The notes under the pieces were generated by a model that was not told the origin of the DNA, ran no database searches, and was given only the letters and a program-made list of their open reading frames with translations. The position numbers and the translations under genes are program-made. Source: Lucifuga dentata (Eukaryota; Chordata; Actinopteri; Ophidiiformes; Bythitidae). From it: a stretch of DNA of 64,000 nucleotides. Below are positions 10,624 through 22,890 of this stretch, piece after piece. Each line of letters opens with the position of its first letter. Positions within the stretch are counted from its first letter, which is position 1. The stretch spans positions 1 to 64,000 of the forward strand of contig VXCM01002046.1 in the NCBI GenBank assembly GCA_014773175.1, in the 5' to 3' direction.

Positions 10624-11331
10624 AATGGAAATAACAGTTGCAGTATGATGTGGCTGGTTATGAATTTACTGTCTTTGCCAAAAAGCACTTTATTTTCTCT
10701 ATAAATGACTTCTCAACTGTATTTACAGAAAAAAGTAGATTTTTAGACAGCATATTGTGGGTTTTCAGGGGTTTCAGCCCACACGTCTTTTTTCTTCAGC
10801 TCTTCCTGGGGAATCCCAGGCCAGCTGCTGAGTTTTACTTTCTCTACTGTGTCCTCGGTCTCCTCCCGTTTAGCTGGTTCACGTCTACAGGAACACACCC
10901 CAGCGGGTATTGTTCCAAAGCTGGACCATTGTATGAATATATAAATATATAAAGTATATTTTGTTCCTCCTGAACTGTGAAGCTCTTCCAAAATCAACAG
11001 TGACAGTGTTTTTCTTATGTTATTTCTTATGTCACTCTCCAAAATGCATTACAATGACTACAGGTTAAACTGAAGATCAGCTGGTAAATCAAGATCTTTG
11101 CTTCATTGCTTCACTGCTTTTGTCCAATAAAATGCCAAATATACAGCAGTTCATATTTGTATATTCTATGCAAAGAATGGAAAGCTTATTTTTGGATGTG
11201 TTGGTTATGGCTATTTAACTGTTTAAGGCCTACACTACTTTCTTCTTGGATCCTGATCTGCTCAACTCTTTAGTGGGTGCATGATGCATAAAGGCCCTTT
11301 TACACCGCCTCTATTCATTTCAATGATTCAA
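10624..11331. other. Unassigned sequence
   Basis: No recognisable gene. Overlapping ORFs of about 100 codons on both strands (10638-11042) carry no motif and share the same bases, so neither is supported. Confidence 0.5.
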
Positions 11332-11460
11332 GATCCAAGAGTTTTATTGTCACATGTACAACAATAACGTTGTAGGCAGTGAAATTTGTGTGCTTCGAGC
11401 TCTCTGTGCTTCCAATAAAATTAAGTTAAGGGACAAGGGAGATGGGATAAAGTGTCATTT
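11332..11460 (-). mobile_element. Probable LINE 3' tail
   Basis: TCAAGATCCAAGAGTTTTAT, then TGTCACATGTAC and GCAGTGAAATTTGTGTGCT. This resembles the common fish LINE end whose minus strand finishes ...ATAAAACTCTTGGATCTTGA. No coding part is present. The assignment is from memory. Confidence 0.45.
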
Positions 11461-11483
11461 GAGTCAAATCAATGTACAGTATC

Positions 11484-11486
<3 letters not shown>

Positions 11487-11525
<39 letters not shown>

Positions 11526-11530
11526 NTATA
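11487..11530. repeat. (AT)n microsatellite with gap base
   Basis: Alternating AT of about 20 units with N at 11526. Confidence 0.95.
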
Positions 11531-12205
11531 TGTACATGAGAGCCTCGCTGTGCTTCTGAGACCAGTGGCGGCAGCACAAGAGGGCGGTTACGGTGGCCAC
11601 CGATGTGCACAAGCACAGATTTCCCCCTATTTTGCCGCTGAAGTTTGGCCATGTCAAACTTTTAACGGCTGCCGCTGGCCACTGGGCCAATCAGAATGAA
11701 GAGGTGGAGTTTACTGCATGATAGCGGCGTCCATGGAAGATAATAATGTTGTATCAGAGCCAAACTTTATGATATGTCAGCAGACACATACACAGATGTA
11801 ATCAAAAAAGCAGAGGACATTATCAAATATTTCCACAAAACTCAAATTGACAGGATGTGTCGTTAATCGCTAACAGCTAGTAGCTAACAGCTAGCTAACA
11901 AGCATCCCCAAACGAATGGGATATGCTGTCATTTAGGTTAGCCACAGTAAATTCAGATCTGTTGGAATGAACAACGAGCTGTTGTTCCTGCATTTGTACA
12001 ATGCGTTCACTACTTTGTGTATTTTATGATAGCGTTTGTTTGTGGGATGATCCAACTAGGTATAATGTTTATCATGAAACGCTCTGCAGATCAAACGACT
12101 GTTGCAGAGACGTAACTGCCAAGAAGATCGATGTGCTACATAGGACCAATAGTATACGCTGCAGTCGGCGCTTCCCAATGTTAAAAGGGCATATTAAAGG
12201 GCTTG
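11531..12205. other. Unassigned sequence
   Basis: Mixed-composition DNA without recognised genes. Short CTAACAGCTAG repetitions occur near 11872-11900. Confidence 0.5.
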
Positions 12206-12467
12206 AATAAGATGTTTAGACAGGAAATATCTCATTCTAAGGTATGATCTAAACTATTTTCCATGGGTAGTGGTAATGGTAGTATTTTCACCCCTGGAAA
12301 TTTCCTTCTCTGGGATCTAATCTGGATTTCTCGTGTATAAGCTGACCCCTGATTTGCTTTGTGAAATTTGGTCATAAAAACTCGGCTTATACTCAAGTAT
12401 NAAGCTGACCCCTGATTTGCTTTGTGAAATTTGGTCATAAAAACTCGGCTTATACTCAAGTATATAC
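12206..12467. mobile_element. 3' fragment of the TATATACTC element, with a 62-bp duplication across N
   Basis: Matches 5509-5683 (GATGTTTAGACAGGAAATAT; TTTTCCATGGGTAGTGGTA; CTCGGCTTATACTCAAGTAT). Bases 12339-12400 are repeated exactly at 12402-12463 with N between, which is probably an unmerged contig overlap. Without it the fragment is about 199 bp. Confidence 0.8.
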
Positions 12468-15117
12468 GATATTATAATTCAGTCCAACCGAACAGTCCTG
12501 TAATAAATATTAACTTTATGAAATAAAGTTACTAATTTTATCTGTTTTATCGTATTTATTGGCTGTCAGTCTTTTTTTTTTTTGGTTTACATTTGGCGTT
12601 GTGGGTGCTGGAAAGCTTGGAGGTCAGAAGTTGGAATTTTCAACTGGGAAATTCCGACATCCCGCTTTAAGTGGAACTGTAACTGTATGACTGGACGGAA
12701 AGGTTTATCTGTCTGCCGTGGGATGCTGGAACAGGCCATGTCTGCTCTTCAGGATCTGTGGATTTGTGCTTTCAGAGATCCAGTTGCTGCAGCTGTTAGT
12801 GGACATGAGCCCAGAATACATTAAAAAAAAAAAAAAAAATNAAAAAAAAAAAAAAAAATTGACCTGCAAAAACTTTTATGCATCCACTGCATTCAGCCTC
12901 TGGCTTTAGGGCAAGGTGACATGACAAAATTTACAGGCTTCCTTGTGGAATGAATTCTTCTGTCCGTCCTTGTACTGCATGTTGCATCCAGAGAGAGTAA
13001 ACTCTAGTTTTAGGGTTTAACTGTGTGTTTGTCTGTGTGTGGTTTTCCTAAAATCTGGCAGGGCTCCTAGCTTGCGAGGGATGTGCCAAGATAGTGCAGA
13101 ATTTTTGGATTCTGACCAATCAGAAGAATTTTGGAGGGAAAGTTAGATTGATTCATTCGTGCCCTATTTGCAGTCGTGCAGGCTATGAAAGTCTTTGCAA
13201 ACAATTTACCTGTCGGACCAGCCCTAAAAAGAGGACGCATCTGTGTGGATCAGCTCTTAAGCACGTAATTACAAATTCTTCGGTATCGACTTTCAGTACA
13301 GTGAGTCACTCTTGTTCTCTTCTTCGGCCGTGTTTGTAATTTCAGTTCACTTTTCTTTGTTTCCTCTTGTGTCTTTCTGATTTTATTGCCGGGAATGCTG
13401 CATCGAGTGGCTTCCTGCATGACTGCCAAGAAACATCATGTTCATCCAAGGCCTTAGCATGGTACTGGCAGGCTCGCACCCATCTCGCCTCTACGCTTCC
13501 GCATGCCCTCCCCGCCCTGCCCGTCTGGGAAAATGTGGTGCTTATTGTAGAGAACTGGGCCACGCCGTGCACCAGGGGAGGAAAACCCTCCCAGAGCCAG
13601 CCTTTAGTGGTTTATGACCATCTGAAGCTGGATACTGTGTGTATGGCTCACTTCCTAAGTTAGATATTATCTTGATGTGGGACCTGGAAAATTGCTGGAT
13701 CCTGGAAAAAAAGAAAAAGACTTGAGACTACAAAGAATAACCAGCAAAACTTTGTTGTTTAAAAAAATAAAAATTATATGGAGGATTTTCTCACAAAGAT
13801 GAGCTTTTACTGGTGTTCTATGAATAAGCTTTGGCTGTTCTTTGAGGCCTACATGCTGAAGCAGCCACAGAATTACATAGGTCACAAAAATGTTGATGCT
13901 TATGCAGTTTTATTGCCTTCGTTAGTGGCTTGTAAAAGATTAACCACACCTTAGATGAGGGGATAAAATTAGGTGTTACAGTGCAAGTGAAATATTTACA
14001 ACCATTAAAATGTAGGCCAGCGGGCAATGCCACACAACAAGGGGGGGCAGGGAGGGGGTTGTTGGGGTAAAGGTCAGTGGTTTGGGTCCACAGGTCACAC
14101 ACGACGTACACTCAAGCAGCTCCAGAGCCCCTCGCATGACATCCCATGGAAAAAAATGGATATTGTGGCCATATTTTATTAATTTGCTCCCACACTTTAA
14201 TACATGGGCACTTTTAATTTGTTTCCTCATTTTAGTTAATTCATGGCCACGTTTTACCAATTCATTAACTTTTTATTACTCTTGCTCCGTTAAAATAAAA
14301 CATTTAAATTTAAATTACCCCTCCATCCCCCACCCCCCAAAAAACTGCAATCAAACCAGCCACCTATTGCACTTTTGAAGTTAAGCCAGCTGCACCATGA
14401 TATCGCTTGCCCACTCGTTCTAAAGTTTACGGTAACTACTTTGAGACAGTCTGTTGGTAGTGATTGTGTGTGTTTTCCACTTTATTTGCTCAAATCAACA
14501 AAATTTACCAGAAACAGACAGTACAGATTTATTGCAAACTGGCTATAACAATTGGCTACAACATTATGCTAATTTTCACAAATGACATCCAGCATTTCAG
14601 TTTTAAAAGACATACTGCATAAATTACCAAATGTCTCATTTTTGATGTGCTCTAAAAATTAAAATTTTTACATTTTACATATATTACATTATGGTAAAAC
14701 TATATAATATGCACATTAAAAATGATTTTTTTAAAAAATTAAATGTGCCTTTATAAAATTTACAGATACCAGGGAAAGAAGCCACAAGTGGCCTCCATGT
14801 TATTCTCAGTAATCATATCAAAGCATGACAGTTAATTTAACAATGATATGATGATGTTAAAAGCAGCTTTATTGGCGTGTCTGGTGGCCGCGGCGTGACG
14901 CGTGATGTTGCTGGAGGTCGTTCTCTGGCTGATGCTGGCTGCCTCGCTGTCACATCTGGGAGGAAGCAGCAGGGCTGATCAGCGGCAACAGGCTGCGTGG
15001 ACGTGTTTTCCTCCCAGCGTTCTCCGTCTGCGTGCACGTTTTACACGCACGGCCAGCCGATTCACACACTAACACACTTCAGATAGCGCTACACGGCACA
15101 AGATGCAAGATCAGTCT
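12468..15117. other. Long unassigned stretch
   Basis: Poly(A) with N at 12823-12857. A moderately GC-rich part at 13370-13620 carries a 98-codon plus-strand ORF (13367-13663) with no motif; 14140-14830 is very AT-rich. A G-run GGGGGGGCAGGGAGGGGG lies near 14041. No exon with both splice sites and a plausible frame was found. Confidence 0.5.
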
Positions 15118-15160
15118 TTAAAGGACCATACTGACAATTGTGCATGTTTGAGCTCATTAT
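15118..15160. mobile_element. MITE subfamily B terminal stub (B2a)
   Basis: TTAAAGGACCATACTGACAA followed by TTGTGCATGTTTGAGC, and then homology ends. It lies about 190 bp before another left terminus. Confidence 0.75.
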
Positions 15161-15345
15161 TTTTACATTTTATTCATAAATTTTTTCAAGTTACAACCAT
15201 AATGTTTCCTCAAATGGATTAAGATTTCAATTCTTAGCAATTAAATGAGGCCTTTCACAGAAGGGTTAGCTCCTTTTGGCATCATTTACCCTACCTGCAC
15301 TCATGTAGTGTTTGTCATATTACACACAAACACTAAAAAGTTTGC

Positions 15346-15797
15346 TTAAAGGACCGTAACATAACATGCATGTTTGAGCCCAATATATACAACCTGCATA
15401 TATGTTCCTAAACATAAAATCATATCTTAGTTTTCCTGTTATTTTTTTAAAATCCCCTCATCTTTCTAAATCAAATGATCAGGTAATGCATCCACTTTAA
15501 AATTCAGCATTTCACCTGCTGACACTTTTACACGACTGTAGAAAGCACGGTCAATTTCATTTCTCAGTAAAAGCCGTCTTCTCCTGGGACTATATTTCCT
15601 GGCAGAGACATATATTGTCTTCCATGCAGCTCTGTGTTCCATCAGTTAAATAAAGTTACTTTGGCAAAAAACCTAATAGACATGTTGTGTGCTGTGATGG
15701 ATTATTTGTCTCAAGCGTGTTTCAAGTCTCTGCAAGTTGATTTTAATAGAGTACTGGAATGAACTGAAGCTAATGGCAGTCTGGAAGGTAGGAAAAC
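15346..15797. mobile_element. MITE subfamily B, copy B2b, right end missing
   Basis: It begins TTAAAGGACCGTAACATAAC, carries AAAGCCGTCTTCTCCTGGGA and CAGTCTGGAAGGTAGG, then stops. The right inverted repeat is deleted. Confidence 0.85.
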
Positions 15798-16451
15798 TGT
15801 TGCCATGGTAATGGCAGGATATAAATTCAGTATTGGAGGATGCAATAGCATTTTAGCATTTTGCAGAACATTATAACAGGAAAGCTCTGGTGGTTTTCTT
15901 AGTGACAGAAAAGGCACAGATGCATGTCGTTCATCTCATTTTACAGGATCGCAAATTGCTCTGAGAATTCCATCAGCTAATTCATGAACAGAGGATGGAT
16001 GAAGAGATTCAGGGGATATTTCAGACTGTGAACAACTCAGTTTGATCACCTGTTGATTAAATTCAGCATAATTCATAATAATAATAATAATTTATCATAC
16101 AAAGCTGGGTTCATCTCCACAAGCTTCTCACGCTCCATCTTTGACCCAAGAATAAATCAACACCTACTTCATAATTTCAGCTGCGTCAAGCAGAAGAAGT
16201 TGGGAAATTTGGGGGAGGAGCATGAATCTCATTTTGTCTGATGGTTTGTGACGTTTCAGACACAGGAAAGCAGTTCTACAGTTGCTAAATTCTGCATTCT
16301 AACTGTTGGAATTTAAACATTTTACTACATATTTCAGTTTGTCTAAATGGTCTGAGTGGAAGTCATAATTCCATCATGCCCTCGTTATTCCATGTCCACA
16401 AGCCCTGAGGGACGCATTCAGCTTTACAGCATCTGCTTTCTTTCAATACGG
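15798..16451. other. Unassigned AT-rich sequence
   Basis: A short (AAT)n run at 16077-16092. No gene recognised. Confidence 0.5.
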
Positions 16452-17100
16452 TTAAAGGACCATACCACTACTTTGCACCTTTCAGCCTAATACCATATAT
16501 TAAATTTTCATACACGGAAGATTACTGACAATCATTTCCCAAAGGATAAAACCGTATTTCAGCTTTCATGATATTTTGCAAAATCTANATTACTGACAAT
16601 CATTTCCCAAAGGATAAAACCGTATTTCAGCTTTCATGATATTTTGCAAAATCTATTAATCTTTCAAAATCAAATATTCAAGTGATACACCCAAAAAAAA
16701 AATTGATGTTTCACCTGATAATAGTTAAACAGCCTTATGAAGTCACGGTCCTTTAAATTTTTCCATAAACACAGGTCTTCTTTTGGGACTATATTCCCTG
16801 GTGGTGCACTTTTTATTGAGCTTAAATGCTAAAATTGTGTAACTTCTAAAAAAAAACTGAATACACGTCTTGTTGGTGATGATGGATTACCTATCCCAAG
16901 AACGTTTCAAGTATCAACAAGTTGATTTTAATAGCGTACCAGAATGAACTGAAACCAATGGAGGTCTGGAAGGTAGGAAAAACATTTTTAGTTCACCGTT
17001 CCAGTAGTATGCTTTGAGAAATGATTGTCAGTAACGTTACGTGTATGAAAATTGAATATATTAGGCTCAGACAAGCAAAACGGATGGTATGGTCCTTTAA
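16452..17100. mobile_element. MITE subfamily A, copy A4, with 67-bp duplication across N
   Basis: Full-length copy with intact TTAA on both sides (16452-16455, 17097-17100). Bases 16521-16587 are repeated exactly at 16589-16655 with N at 16588. Subtracting that gives 581 bp, matching the other full copies, so the duplication is very likely an assembly artefact. Confidence 0.92.
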
Positions 17101-17229
17101 CAAAATGCATCAGATGTGATGAGATGACGTGAGGCTTCTCAGTGAAATAAAAAATAAAAATACTGATATGAAAGAAGAAAAGAACCTCTCTCATATCAGA
17201 ATGCGTAACTCCCTCAATGCAAAATGGCC

Positions 17230-17345
17230 TCTTTTTTTCCTGTTTATCGACACAAACAGCTAATATGAGTAACTGCGTCTGATATTTTATGGATCAGACG
17301 GAGAGGAACGCTACCTGAATTCCTCCATCTCTCATTAATATGTTT
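17230..17345. promoter_or_regulatory. Candidate conserved non-coding block
   Basis: Non-repetitive, non-coding sequence with homeodomain-like cores (GCTAATATGAG, TCATTAATATG) and the inverted pair TCTGAT/ATCAGA near 17280-17300. Conservation cannot be tested from this window. Confidence 0.25.
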
Positions 17346-18676
17346 GGTCGTTGGTATTTTTATCTTGTTTTCCCTCCTCTCAGCTCCCCTCCCTCTCTCT
17401 CTCTGCATCTTTTCCCTCTTTTTTTTTTGCCACGGTGAACAGCTTACTGCAGTATCCTTTAAGTCCCTGCATGTCCTGAGTTGTCCTCTCTGTTACCCAG
17501 CATGCACCGCAGCGATCCGCTGCTCCGTCGGCTCAGGATGGGTGCACACTTCTGACATCGAGAAAGAAGAAGGGAGGACAGGCACGCGCTGCGATGCTGC
17601 AGTTACATACACTCCTTTCAAATGGTTTCCCTCAGCACCCGCTGCCATCATCGCTTTGAAAAGCTTTTTTTTTTTCCTTTTTTTTTTGCCCTGGCCCTGA
17701 AATAGTGTCCGTGAAAAAAGAAAAAGAAACTTGTTGCTGCTGCAAACCGAGTCTGTGAGCCGACGTCCTGATGTGACCCACGTTCGCTCGTACTCGGCAA
17801 AAGCAACAAGTGCCAAGCTGAAAGGGAGATATGAGCTTGTGTGTGTGTGTGTATGTGTGTGTGGGATGCTGTCAGCGTTAACCTGCATTTCAGACAGCTT
17901 TCCACCATTAATTTAACCTCTTGAGCACCGAATCCAAGGCATCTGCTTTATTTTCCAAACTTAGTGGTGATTCGCTAAAGATTTGTGATCGTTCCACAAG
18001 ATTTAAGTGACGTCTTTCTCTCTGCAGCTGCAGACGCACATAAATCCGCTCACGTGTCCTTTGTGGCAGCATATTTTACATTTCTCTGCTATAATTTAGT
18101 GTTATCATCACCTGTGGTGCAATCATGTGAAATCATGATACACCTCTGTATCCTGTTGTATTTATTTAGTATTAATGTATTTTTTTAATCGCCCTCTCTT
18201 GTAGGTCTGCTGTGTGTTAATAACGTTTTTGTCTTATTTGTAATGTCTATGTTGTCTTGTAGAAGATTTTTTTAACATTAAGTTTTTCAGTGTTTCATGG
18301 TGTTATGGGCATAATTCAAAATGGACTGAAGTTATAGAGTTTAACCATAAAATATCCTCTTATAATGTAAAAATCCAAATTTAAGACATTAGACATTTCA
18401 TTTGCTGTCAGACTTTTTTTCTTTTTTTTTCTGTAGCGTTGGCTCACTTCTACCTTTGCTTCTGCTTTAGCACCACTAAAGGTCCTTCAGTTTTGTTTTT
18501 TTTTTTTGNGAACTCATCTTTGCACATCGTTCTTTATCCTCAGCTTGTTGTCATTACATGGCGTGCTGCTGTCAGCTTCCCACAGCAGGATTTGGAGCAT
18601 TTCCTGTCTGTGAGGTTTTGCTGTGGAGCATCTGTGAACTGTGAGCTTTCATTTTCTTCACAGATTATTAGGCTGG
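17346..18676. other. Unassigned sequence with T-runs and a GT microsatellite
   Basis: Pyrimidine-rich 17365-17430, T-runs 17665-17690 and 18413-18432, (GT)n about 17837-17861, and a T-run with N at 18509. ORFs of 86-131 codons at 17344-17908 lie on opposite strands over the same bases and have no motif. Confidence 0.5.
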
Positions 18677-18720
18677 ACTTACAGCAGGGGTCCCAACGAC
18701 CGGGTGGTCTGCGGACCAGG
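18677..18720. mobile_element. hAT-like terminus (CAGGGGTCCCAAC)
   Basis: CAGGGGTCCCAACGACCGGG then TGGTCTGCGGACCAGG resembles the widespread CAGGGGTCCCCAACC end of hAT elements. No matching opposite end was found, so only one end is supported. Confidence 0.45.
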
Positions 18721-19822
18721 TGAGTCACCAAGGAAAAAACGTTCACATCTAGGCCAATTTATACTTCCAAAGTATAAATCCAAAGTAGCGGACACGGATT
18801 CCACCAGCGGACGTAGTTCTGTTTATACTACATTCTGGTGTCTTCATGGAGGATGCCATTCCACACATGCAGTAGCACTAGCGTAGCGTAGCATGGGCAC
18901 AAAAAATTGCAGGTACAACAGAGGCCTATGCATACAACTTCTGATGTAAAACAGATGACAAAATTTACATCATGCGAACCCTCGTGGAACCTCGCATACA
19001 AAAGTATACGCGAGGAAATTATAAATTGGGAAAATTCTGATCTGTGTATTCAGACAGAGTCTCACTGGCGGATATCTGATACATATCCGACTTATTTCCA
19101 TATATACAAGTGAGCCAAAACAGATCTGAGAATATCCGCTTCCATGTGGCTTTTTTTTTTTTTTTTTTTTNTTTTTTTTTTTTTTTTTTTTAGAACTTTT
19201 TATTTATAATTTTATATGTATCGTTGACCTGTGCACTCACATAATAATACAGTTTCATTTCCAGTATGGTTTCTTGGTACGGTATATATAATACAACATA
19301 TCTGCATTAAACAGGCAAATTATTACTTACATTTAAACCATTATATTAACATAAAGGAATGTCTGCTTTCATATTTTTCTGTTTTTATCCATTCCATTCA
19401 TCAGGAGAGAAAAAAGAAGAAGAATTTATCAATACATAGAATCAAGAATAAAATAAATGAGTAAATAAATAAAAAGGAAATAAATATTGTCCTCAGTCAT
19501 CAACATATCTTCAAATAAATAGTGGCCATGTTTTACCATTTACATCTTCATGCAGATTATCTGATATATGTCACATGTGAGTAAAAGGTCAGAATCAGGT
19601 GGCGTGTGCGTGTCGTGTGAGTGTAGCCTTTGAGACTTCCTGTGCAGCTCGCCGGCGTTGTGGCGGCTCGGTGCTTCGTTGTGCTGAAAGTTGGAGTCTG
19701 GCTCAGTCTGAGGTCGTGATCTGACTCAGGATTTCTTCTCCGTTCATTACAGCAAGGAGAGCCCACGTTCAGACTGACGCCTTTCGTTTCCTTGGTGACT
19801 GTCTTTGACTATGACACTGATT
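18721..19822. other. Unassigned sequence with poly(T) gap
   Basis: A T-run with N at 19171 (19151-19191). The sequence is AT-rich to 19550, then moderately GC-rich at 19590-19780. No gene recognised. Confidence 0.5.
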
Positions 19823-20629
19823 TTAAAGGACCATACCAGTGGTTTTGCTTGTTTGAGCCCAATATACATATGCGTTACATTACTGACAACCACCTTTCCA
19901 AAACGTATGATTATAGCAGTAGATTTTAGAATTGTTTTTCCTACCTTCCAGACTGCCATTGGTTTCAGTTCATTTCAGTACTCAGTTAAAATCAACATGT
20001 AGAGATTTTAAACAAGCTTCTGATAAAAAAAAAAAAATAAAAAAAAAAAATAATCACAGCATACAGTACATGACTTCTTTTTTTTTGTCGAAGTAACACA
20101 GAATTGTATGGAAAAAAATGTACGTCTCTGCCAGGGAATATAGTCCCAGGAGAAGATGGTTTTTACAGAGAAATGTTATAGCTCTTTGTAATTAATATTT
20201 TTTTAAATCTAATTTTAGGATGCCTTTAAATGCCTGGCCAGAGACAGCAGATGAAGATTAGCTTTCTGTGCTAACTTACAGTTTCCTGTTTGATCAAACA
20301 GCATCATCCCTGACAAATAAACAAATAAATGAAAAAAAAAAAAAGACCGTTCCTTCTACATTTAGACACATGTATTAGCAGGCAAACATTGAATTTAACA
20401 TGGATGTATCACTAGAAAATTTGATTTTGAAAGATTACGGGATTTGGCAAAAAAAAAAAACAAAAAAAAAAAAAAAANAAAAAAAAAAAAAAACAGGAAA
20501 CTACAATACAATGTTATATTTTGGAAAATGGTTGTCAGTAATGTACCTCATGTGCAGTAGGTACACAAGGACCATACCTGTGATTTAGCATTTAAGGTAA
20601 AATGCTAAGTCACTGGTATGGTCCTTTAA
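19823..20629. mobile_element. MITE subfamily B, copy B3, with A-runs and a terminal palindrome
   Basis: Left TTAAAGGACCATACCAGTGG (19823) and right CTGGTATGGTCCTTTAA (to 20629). Longer than its relatives because of A-runs (20024-20051 and 20449-20493, the latter with N at 20478), a run at 20331-20344, and the fold-back at 20567-20626. Confidence 0.88.
20567..20626. repeat. Fold-back palindrome made of the MITE terminus
   Basis: Left arm 20567-20593 and right arm 20600-20626 are reverse complements at 25 of 27 positions with a 6-base loop. The arm starts AAGGACCATACC, the family terminus, so the copy ends in a hairpin of its own end. Confidence 0.9.
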
Positions 20630-21469
20630 ATCTGGAATTGGTCTCTGAGCTCCACAGAAAGGTCATTCTTTTCTCCTCATAGTGAAGATGTTTAGTAGAG
20701 GACAAATGCTGATAGCTGGAAATGCACGTGGCAAATTCCCAAACTTGATTTATATGGGAAAGGTAAATAAAGTGCTTCTTCTTCTTCTTCCAGCATAAAG
20801 CAGCGACCATCTTGTCTCACCATAGATTATAATATTAACCAGGTGACGAGCAGTACCTAGTTTTTGCCAAAATCTCTCCAACAGTTTCATGTTTTTCTTT
20901 TCCTCACACCCTGTTTAAAGCTCAGACAGGCTGTAATCTGCTTTTAGCATTTGGCTTTGGTTTAGCTTTTTGACTTTGCTTGGCTGAGAATCATGGGGAA
21001 AAAAATGACCTATGAACAGTTAAAAACCCATCAAATAATAATAAAACATGACCAGGTAAGTTCATTTAGGTAAATTCTGTATTGCCGCATCGTCTCTGCT
21101 TTAATTTAGACACATAAGCATCATTATATTCTGGAAACTGCAAAGTGGCACAAGCCTCATGAGCCGTTTCATGTGATCTTCTTTATCCCTGAAACAGGGT
21201 AAACAGAACATCCATTTTCTACTCCGCATCCATTTTATTTTTTTTATAATACCGAACAGAAGGTGTGTTTTCATCTGACTGGACAACAGAGGAAAAAGAT
21301 GATGAAGGGCAGTTTTCCTCTTAGGGGCCAAATATCTTTCAGCCTGATGCACTCAAACCAAATGCATGAAGCACCAGGTGACTAAAGCCTGAAACAACCC
21401 CAAGAACCCAAAATCAGATGACAACACACAGCATCTGCATGGAAAACATATGACTCAGATTCACGCTGG
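20630..21469. other. Unassigned sequence
   Basis: Nothing recognised. There is a (CTT)n patch at 20776-20790. Confidence 0.5.
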
Positions 21470-22035
21470 GTATCAATTCTGACCTCCCGATTCGACTGGA
21501 TTTAGATTTTCAAAGCTTCATCCATCCATTCATCCATTTCTTTACCCGTTTGTCCTGTTAAGGGTCACGGGGGAGCTGGAGCCTATCCCAGCAGTCAGGG
21601 CGAGAGGCAGGGTACACCCTTTTTTTTTTCTTTTTGTTTCTTTTTTTTTTTCAAAGCTTCAATTCAGTTAAATTCTGGAAAAGGTTGTTAGGGTTATCTT
21701 CTAAATTACATAAAAGTGAAGCCATTCTTTCAAAATATATGTTGAAAGCTTAATGAGTTTATTAAAGAAAACAGGTTCAGGTCAACCTTGGTGAGGTGAG
21801 GCAGATGCAGCTTGCAGGTCGATGCATTTTTTACATCATCTGTCTTCATCCAGGTGTCATGCTGCAGACATCATGGTGGTGGCGTGACACCTCATCAAGC
21901 AGTTCCACAAGTTTGTCATGTTGCTACAAAATTTTATGTCTGAGTTACATATTTTGAAAATGTTCTCACTTTTGTCGGGCTCGTTTTTGTCCTTTTGCTT
22001 TTGAAAACCAAAATGAGTCCAAACATCTGCTCTAA
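21470..22035 (-). mobile_element. hAT element fragment with BED-finger relic, interrupted by a LINE tail
   Basis: Same family as 27428-28250: GGTATCAATTCTGACCTCCC at the start, then shared interior from 21655. The minus strand at about 21880-22030 reads HFGFQKQKDKNEPDKSEN, then ICNSDIKFCSN and TNLW. This is the N-terminal BED zinc finger of a hAT transposase, with the first cysteine lost to phenylalanine. The distal end is not recognised beyond 22035. Confidence 0.8.
21520..21647 (-). mobile_element. Nested LINE/SINE tail with (ATCC)n end
   Basis: Same repeat as 4257-4377. Flanked by TCAAAGCTTC at 21510-21519 and 21651-21660 (up to 13 bp if the preceding T's are counted), a target duplication inside the hAT fragment. 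The distal side is a T-rich run (21620-21650). Confidence 0.88.
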
Positions 22036-22890
22036 ATTTACCTTAAATGTTCAAGTGTGGATCTTTAAAAGTGGAGTAAAGTTGTTTTTGCACTTTGCTT
22101 CATACATTTTGCAAAGTATTTCCGTTGCCTGTTCCTATATTTGTATCGTCTTTGGTGAGTGAAGCAGCAGAACCAGCTTCTTTGTAAACGATGCGGTGGC
22201 TGATGCCCTGGAGGCTCTTGGTCCTTTTATTTTTTATTTAAGTATATTTGCCATCTGCCTTCCATGCTTTTATTTCTAAAAATCTGTGCATTGTTGTTTT
22301 TGTTTGTTTTTTTTTCTTTATGTGAACATATGATATCATCTTTCCCTGGCCTGTGGCATTTCAGTCTCTCTGACCAGAGCGCATTCAGGCGAATCCGCAG
22401 TACATTTGTTTAAAAAAAAATGAGTCTGATGTAAATCTTTATGAGATGATGAAGTTTCCAGAGTTTATTGCTGGGAGCAGAAATTGTTGAGATTTTTAAT
22501 AGACTTATGGGATATGTCACATTTTCTTTTTCTTTTCACGGGGTGTACATTGTTTGTGCATGGGATTTTTTGTTAGATTATGTGTGTATGTCTTTGTTGC
22601 GTCGTTAAACTGTGTATATAAAAAAAATTGGTGTCTCAGTTGTGGCTCACATAATAATTATATATATATACAGATATATATATAGATATAGATATATACA
22701 AACACACGCACGCACACACACGTGCGTCACATAATCGTACATGCCTCTCATTCATTATATTTTCCACAACCCAGTTGACACACCCGAGGAGCTCTGCATT
22801 TCACAAACCATTTACAATTCAGCCTGCTGCCTCTCATCTAGAAAAAGAAAAAAAAAATAATTCTTTTTTGGGCTTAATAAAGATCAGTAT
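22036..22890. other. Unassigned AT-rich sequence
   Basis: Contains an imperfect (AT)n/(GATA)/(CA)n microsatellite at 22660-22722. No gene recognised. Confidence 0.5.

Noticed and set aside
13367..13663. 98-codon ORF in GC-richer DNA
   Set aside because: No recognised domain, no clear splice sites at its edges, and a competing minus-strand frame.
17344..17908. ORFs of 118, 131 and 86 codons on opposite strands
   Set aside because: They overlap each other, include T-runs and a GT microsatellite, and show no domain.
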